From Clostridia bacterium (GTDB taxonomy: Bacteria > Bacillota > Clostridia > Christensenellales > UBA1242), in contig CAAGAD010000005.1 of NCBI GenBank assembly GCA_900767715.1, positions 496,001-560,000 of the forward strand: DNA of 64,000 bases. The letters run 5' to 3'. Position numbers and translations under genes: made by a program. A model generated the notes under the pieces. It ran no database searches. It had not been told where the DNA came from and was given only the letters and a program-made list of their open reading frames with translations. Below, piece after piece: positions 63,601 to 64,000 of the stretch; position 1 is the stretch's first letter, and each line of letters opens with the position of its first letter.

Positions 63601-64000
63601 TTGTGCCACCCAAAACGAACTTAACAACCGATGGTTTCGAAGATTGAATGGTGATGTTTTTGTTCACTTCAACCGAGCCGGTAGGTGTGAAATCTAGGTA
63701 AATTGTGCGATTTGCGCCACCGCTCGTCACATTGTTGGCAATCACGGTGAAGTCGTCGCCCACCGTTTCCACAATGCTATTGGCTCCGTCTTTATATGCG
63801 CCGATACCGTTGATACCCTGCTTGATGGCAAGGTTCACTGCGACATTCACTTTTGCGCGGTTTGTTACGTCTTTTCCGCCAAAGCGGTCAATCGTGGTAT
63901 AACACCAAGCGTTAAGTTTAATGCCCGTAGAGACGTAGTCGGAATAGTTGGCTGATGGGTTGAGTGAGGCATAAATTGTCTTGTTGCGTGGCAAAACGTA
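45674..64000 (-). CDS. Giant GLUG/beta-helix surface protein, start beyond window
   Basis: An open frame of 6108 residues that begins off the right edge and ends at 45674. Positions count from the edge codon. About 1-600: Ig-like beta-sandwiches. About 600-1215: first right-handed beta-helix, opened by 'PYQIGSVSQLLAIGENEQ' with the usual 'DINL...PIG...F.G' layout, then GGLVGxN-type GLUG repeats. About 1250-2190: further beta-sandwiches. About 2195-5850: a very long GLUG region, with fresh helix openings near 2195, 2650, 3290 and 4336, and repeats such as YVGGLFG, YIGGIIGYL and TYVGGLIGYL. About 5850-6108: a C-terminal non-repeat part. No LPxTG motif and no terminal membrane helix are present. 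Such proteins are cell-surface adhesins or wall-associated structures. Which ligand is bound is unknown. Confidence 0.9.
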   Translation of the reverse strand, partial: YVLPRNKTIYASLNPSANYSDYVSTGIKLNAWCYTTIDRFGGKDVTNRAKVNVAVNLAIKQGINGIGAYKDGANSIVETVGDDFTVIANNVTSGGANRTIYLDFTPTGSVEVNKNITIQSSKPSVVKFVLGGTTYSQITGNQLIALAKNTSSSQEKTLYALTIKGFDKGEAQIIITTGNGVTKYVKVTTVAGTNSLSLTEVTNKIAYSLSATESGFYRGYSDIVVPVYSAINLKVNGSNANADITIRNARVVSDEAGLSQNEVVSLYETGSQITLTAIVEGANKVQFSVNYYDMNGIAQSWFVSFYIYVYMPVQAFELSTHSATLMYNVGYFEKTQYSQFNLGVRYNVDGATEKINLLSTNAFDAYRYETDDNNIVYFDSATNNIVLRVYTITRTLNESIFMGSLENTARMDRTNLNLLLRLNELQDMPTSTNVTVNLQQFNEIVSSQRCDITIRRAVKVENIVVNNVSKKSGSYIINFDLRNGRCGTTREEIEKYLLNLDNNFKQILTSITNANEATFDQIDYKIVKYLDENGNMVSGDDSTVSIIQKSGELTVVPHKGGEVILHIFPHDRWISATEYDRNGPVIEIDIKVSDGDKVPYQIGSVSQLLAIGENEQTMSYKYELISDINLTYKGATAVLPIGKTKNGILPFTGSLSGAYEIKKEDGSVLSVQYYLRNPEFTLENNGTESFAGLFAQNDGTLKNIYIDNARFAVYGTDGQAITLNNDTYTNYYLAGLVGKNNGQVINCYVGLAQNGVDINEIKFNVTVNKQFNIYAGGLVAYNAGSITANAMMTSGELNVDITKSETQSNRTRTYLGGVVGNNIGILDGNYQSDYQRYARVFNPKLADFNNGKYYILVDGEYTQAKTNSSIYNVNATYYRLSAGVLEANKRVLSEHISSNLTINASIATDYSYIGGIAGYNNGTIGNVSYNGTIDCVTDGKKIVGRIGDTTTSYVGGLVGFNMGKGDDTQDLYNSISIGCQILTADENTNNETETRDGNDIGIIIGAGAVGGAIGGSENSNLYLIGAQFMTTTGDESYSSITANQIAGGLIGVSISDNISYSYVESFFKQYATNDLGKKVNTLRDIVLYENADNSLTLLASGFIASAENSTIDRSYAKLNLASNNDNPSVRLSGLLSYGNAKISNSYFKGNLINADVDAGLIVNADASAVVASTYAKGYINAPSFDDPDLSNAYNSVVINKDGMEIADSISYVFDDEFSNSISNNDDDNDFIWYFNPSNSEYNDGDPVQWCNGVKFATLIPTSIRISINADADGALYKSQANITDDTKNLLAGYKYDDSTMVLFYRSFVAGNEYANYVRLSDLVSVFITPDQAKSDIEYKIVEGNIARINKVNGNSCVSLSTTGKFTLRVYAIYNSALYQDITVYVTNGVSEYDLYNTTDTSASQNKLADGKALSLATESSTIFASKVRFNDGNVTNNNYNINSSLYLHFDVADEIFTINEQSPNGNFKADKNLAIKTVSASAIENQDKITSVKVTPYLDLHALFADDFAEGEKIDLLPLVREFNLRVCKRARAINTNNILAIASESSKYASLNIELETDYTSSVLPTLDTLTDSRVQLNETDGLRLSISADSDSQAFVSNVMSKYGITDIMDLFDISAEILPSANGIMYNDLRVQLKEFYRELDSELHFNLHFWADSNADVTKDIGLTITPSTITKIVMTHFAETNATQSVGGQTKQTLQSSSATNMIVPGKSGIMMITVNPIYANVDYFTIESSTNMGYTVSFEQMVKVEGKDEYVTLFPRPAMPTLAKYSTIDADGNLSYDGNLYVRTILPTIVARELNFELTVNAYLNNDPTSLKTASKTLLTAYVPDISMTVDADDAVSVYLMEHWDGKKTSTDENAKTDLYIRFTDPHSDAKYIYNNEKVKDVDDDGNVTYRYETAYYVPLKDGQVVDEDLIYVRREYFLVENNTSNITINMEVVGYEFGTPTYTADWIDTPDDDGRVYAPAPTLVRSLRGVYAGSSNLTIMGNESNIGKRFKLTGKIEVLRNGIRRDAEKELRFIIVENLIRPRNVTVGNLTDDGTLSFAMGATQSLDLVWMTDAGSLNKDKQATINQALYNDIGGTGTSFSAEKLANLFYIRRNTVYGTTNDPLSLGADSSSLFRIKENYTNREFTGLTIIGTSQTNGTVLGFKVYYYYDENLELRFTTDYEGLKDKYVLTEINFEFNLLIYYTSTEQEPIPIYTASQFKSYLSATVNDINTTNTNYILMADITLEDYEPFDANFSSLDGNGKIIKIYNFTPTAPTSESTARVGLFKTVSANTLLKNLTLDVSMLKDINLVAYTGYEVGLLAVSNAGIITNCDVVALRLNAPGTVASIKTINILAQQSTTTAHFGGLVVNNSGNITNSRIGVPSFVSYIINSTDTKTETDTQTYLSNDILVTGVGDMGGFVYTNSGIISSCYVRGLNFTNNSTELDSAKTAGFVVSNSGRIYFSYVRGSGDSTAGAPRMTTTSITSNGDVAGFVSNNSGYIGDSYANIKVFSVSKFTAGFVGSNSSSIERCYSACDIESNAPRQTPFTGTNVLHELQDSSNGGIVDCYYLIMAGEYFPIEDDSAQSMSISSFQMSNTLNNFNFVNSNNIDEARAGIWIYNYNDDDAKVQEKYILPDLTSPNGIAKSLRYLNTELTDEQGNVVGYSYLYVKDYELGSQTNPYIIRYASEFNKIFADALTADDSTQIVQSLANVRFVSDIDFKDVGDEVKTRERVIFSGQIDGNGMQINGINITTNTTNKALNSLGLFSKVLKASTLDARTPIIKNITLNYTQLMGSSTAYVGGIAGIIRDAYIINVNLTGGITIQAYNYAGGLAGMITGKSLIMNVNSNLSVSVGKSNKIVDQYGHYVPNTYFSYEDYARINRSATQATYENYLSTLSYAGGLAGVIDLQLEDVETPADLTRSNVNLVKINAVADKTGVTSVGSNVSVHADVVGGIAGYAGKSTYINSTKFYLNTTSTANSVLDGYYIVGGLVGENLGKIAVSELVCDNDSQLNIDKANGAYIRGETETISGNYLGAKGSYFAGGLIGINYQGAVEHCQTHLSLYACDAQFVGGIVGGTLGGAFNTMYTASAMPVLTNENAYSGGFAGITFNAFNKGQSAGALSNSIWQYYINDYINAQTDVLTNKISVVLNRVVCAQYYDHEKLVNTSADAHNASFVGYSALPQSKAEGEEVYSYKGSQLDTLYASANNPTNCFIDGTYYYSQDKFASLKAIAKFDGESEFDTNMLDLQTMSIETLTNREAGHEADQRAEFQSVFSEWSLNYWTALDETTIYPRLLQIGFGSVIEIDSVEDLKFIEQNPSGSFVITRDIDMGGAEYDNCIIKTVFTGRIIGYKEDGTAPTIYNMRMKANSNDPACLAFFHEIKNATISNIDFRYLSFNAGTKGGNVAGVVALDSGGSTLSEITVGFNDNPSIATLKDYDMKDTKRLEAEYANNVGGLVAESFGTNIVNCVAQMNIRSCAANLGGLVGYSHTIDNWNETGSYPPLTTIVSSCYYGTIDATVNSNYGTKAIGGLVGQLTNGAINNSRTYLLNANNEIDTNNVAKIIFNTKYDNCNEVYVGGLVGWANAAVAQESESIGFTNCEVLIKLEAKRNDTGTLYVGYVAGYARSANFTMITINNGCELIAGGIIVNDFYYGGMAGFGLNVTVSESTVLADIKLDNIKAVKINAGSAFGKLDATSTSKISGVLVKNTISTSNITSLDENGESVEVRVGGLVGETEFGTGATELVIRTSAHFGEINIGETATGKYYVGGIIGHARGALVEGCQTGANIIVGNITGSYNIGGLIGYIQSASDVTLTRCIMLSYFKLANQLVRSNNEFTGSGVDPICMGTLSNDSVGNIYSADYSFIVARQSYTEDKTKVGVLTNMRADQLLGRLTNSRPMSIAVDLALGAINETSYVLNRADSSATGSTNNLYAMGKLPSSNQTVYVMPYLITLGERMSANKLFESGSVMKPKIITSQENQGDNYVSKQNLFVDENLIFIACENFTFETGGNILNSRIVGCGVTFELGSNFVQTIGASGAFSGVTFSAKANVNGVRVSNNGGVIANTNQGVIFDCHMIDEITIDSSTMTSGTDKFGCVVGVNDGTIFGFGNGAKFTLGNGAKQFVSGIAVTNNGRIEGCYVTADLTEVALNNPNTTGLVHTNLGVIYNTYFAGALSDGGSLTDALVVNAKDERTGGEPCVATADVFTRKNASDIEVGREEMTYVDFYSNFVLDILGRTEAKTTRQLFENGGKGDSTSKFSANGVLLGNIWAIQRYEGNGTVKGRFGMETNTNNNDTINNLNYGYPVVDIGTQVYNYNEAEQTGQWVAEIDRVLVGRDTGDGSSEILKEGDTNPIQVINLGVLDYTRSLYNNSNIKEYKLTRNIVIANNSNYSLANNWSKTNDKDSDKTYYGNANFNQIFNGNDKIIYNLYGGALFESVTEKMTNGENPTRVGGIIKNVSMFNSYASTTANSTGGLINTLNSGLVEGVNVYGIIKAEASIAKTMNNGTVTNCKILVDEISGKETSAGIVNTITGGQITRCQVGSTTDDVNSKPEITGLSEGAAGLAYNASGTAVLQENVVSGAVIKAEKGISAGAIANCDASMKDTEAKYVLYRNTISATVANGNNLVAGLVGKLNNGKIVENTTGNGGAITLQGTSANVIIGGLVATGEGNEAQVKDNTIALGTADSISKRFGGLLGEDSKKLVFENNSISGEVKFNDNSSDESVSGGLVSIPKTSVFTGNEISLKLTDLSTSENSSVGGYFGRVDSAYSVSEVEEENGVQYYTNSNELTADAVFQGVHNVGLQVGRMKDWTRSALDTKSSNVHATAIGFEYVGGMVGRVIGYVDKFDNLTSAGTIKSVKYDTDDTDAPAPQYFGGLFGGINDRGTGTKVLQLESLTNNCDIDVFDTDSYANLVGGIIGKLGAVPTYNTDKKYDYKVHSEVVFGNGEGEYNTQQYSIVNCASNAKTIKGRYYVGGIIGSLATQGKNLVLNNLTSEGTVSGLGGVGGILGLSYTPGNNEDSLQITNLKNGASLEIWDKLSGGDYFGGITGTIFSTNRMLYTKVVADGDGNIVKEESLCDFNGLENTGNISGGNYTGGLFGKIVSTSGSITGFKNITVGSKNSEKNCAISGKNYVGGIMGEYTIDPNLPAETVFTIENIKSKGQRTGSGYVGGLFGRLDLTGYAYAVDENGKLKKTEKSLNSNVYAKITDIENSANVMRTGETDNYFGGIIGELDAHSTVVDITPDTGKNISLTNTGAISGGGYVGGLFGNVILNNKVTVKKAIQDAAGKTGEIYYHSTITNLTNSGAVNGGESTYIGGIIGYLNYTGNEAVAYSVYNLVNEGAIDAGKASNVGGIFGSVKNYHIYGLQKNTNMHYVPQKFVNSGSINGTGTYVGGIVGCTANNISNVSLELKDSQITEIPSDFKLLSNSENNVVDKLVPKDAEDRTYLPNGYPFIKNEGVITIEGSSYVGGITGKIENALLSYVEVDTNVTVSGNSNYIGGVAGSYKPKTMSDYTKRMNITSRAKITSGSYVGGLLGEYDIETAQHTYLEDMTYYIGSISGTNYVGGLFGSIVGDKAILTFKDPNTFGKPQNDLDTGNPVVSIDTLSGVNNVGGLIGNTNKNIEITNCKMHINTIKGGTYVGGLIGYLNNENKSSVNGILLQSQNAESTTISGSTSYIGGVFGCVYNLNLNKVYGTDKYSTAVVKVDINSPGSEYVGGFAGFANDVHYAGGFGINSNRTDQNVIERVAASNYVGGVAGFGINVTGSTADGYSIVYDSVAGSSNVGALFGRLESANNDELAHSVICNTVTGSSTTGGLVGYLLTKGGDTPKVKSTIKTINGSVDVGAYFGILDISIADQPVNMNGTISQLEKVNFAVGQIIDVFDLDDVNVKLNELDLHSAYKMRHQITVFNNTEISKTYSKNLYGKIKNLNKNIKSPEDITTEDNYNLLFDFDTHGIDANGRKYNKNASPDTLTYEDNSHNIRFTWECDVKYDDVKCNAHPQYDEHATTTKETFIIKPNIVSNSTEYSNQYDGLIRDEVWSHDVVNPDEVDPSKIRYKCTIKEPYLEVRASSVNTKYYYGTLLSNLIRNDSRTPHKENGEVTYKHYDVYETLTITFNITTAS

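Noticed and set aside
46609..63902. Numerous plus-strand frames opposite the giant protein
   Set aside because: They are shadows of one continuous reading frame.

Overview
The window looks like the chromosome of an uncultured, low-to-moderate GC Gram-positive bacterium of the Firmicutes, most likely class Clostridia. The evidence is AGGAGG-type ribosome sites, consensus sigma-A promoters (TTGACA-17-TATAAT), short rho-independent terminators, a SpoVB/MurJ-type flippase, a YetF-like DUF421 + DUF4363 pair, and large surface proteins held by a membrane helix. The standard genetic code is used. No phage, insertion sequence, tRNA or CRISPR array was found. The species assignment is inference.

Layout. 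1-6.1 kb: a partial phosphoketolase with a thioesterase, small membrane proteins (two zinc-ribbon proteins and a degenerate GtrB-like protein), and groES-groEL. 6.2-16.2 kb: a SPOR-like protein, a two-gene (split) TauE/SafE transporter, a 1054-residue surface protein with a cytoplasmic coiled coil, a LysM protein, a flippase, the DUF421/DUF4363 pair and two unknown charged coiled-coil proteins. 16.3-26.3 kb: an operon of two small winged-helix-like membrane proteins with uvrB and uvrA, oligoendopeptidase F, a ZIP transporter and two paralogous secreted proteins. 26.4-37.7 kb: a 1114-residue Ig-like surface protein, a cysteine-rich microprotein and rpoB-rpoC. 37.9-43 kb: an XRE/multi-TM regulator and a 23S-5S rRNA unit that has its own promoter and no 16S gene in front. 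The region downstream of the 5S gene carries repeated 5S tails with terminators. 43.5-45.1 kb: an operon of three diverged paralogues of an unrecognised family. 45.7-64 kb: one reading frame of more than 6100 codons encoding a giant GLUG/beta-helix surface protein that runs off the right edge.

How it fits together. Housekeeping functions (chaperonin, excision repair, RNA polymerase, rRNA) alternate with cell-surface genes. Three large exported proteins, two smaller exported paralogues, LysM and SPOR-like proteins and a lipid-linked precursor flippase point to a heavily decorated envelope. The most unusual points are the free-standing 23S-5S unit with its repeated tail, the three-paralogue operon, the internally duplicated Cys-rich microprotein, two consensus promoters that seem to give leaderless mRNAs, perfect inverted repeats against the -35 box of several promoters, and the giant gene with a drop in GC near its 3' end. 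Promoters, operators and RNA structures were read by eye and not tested by any program.
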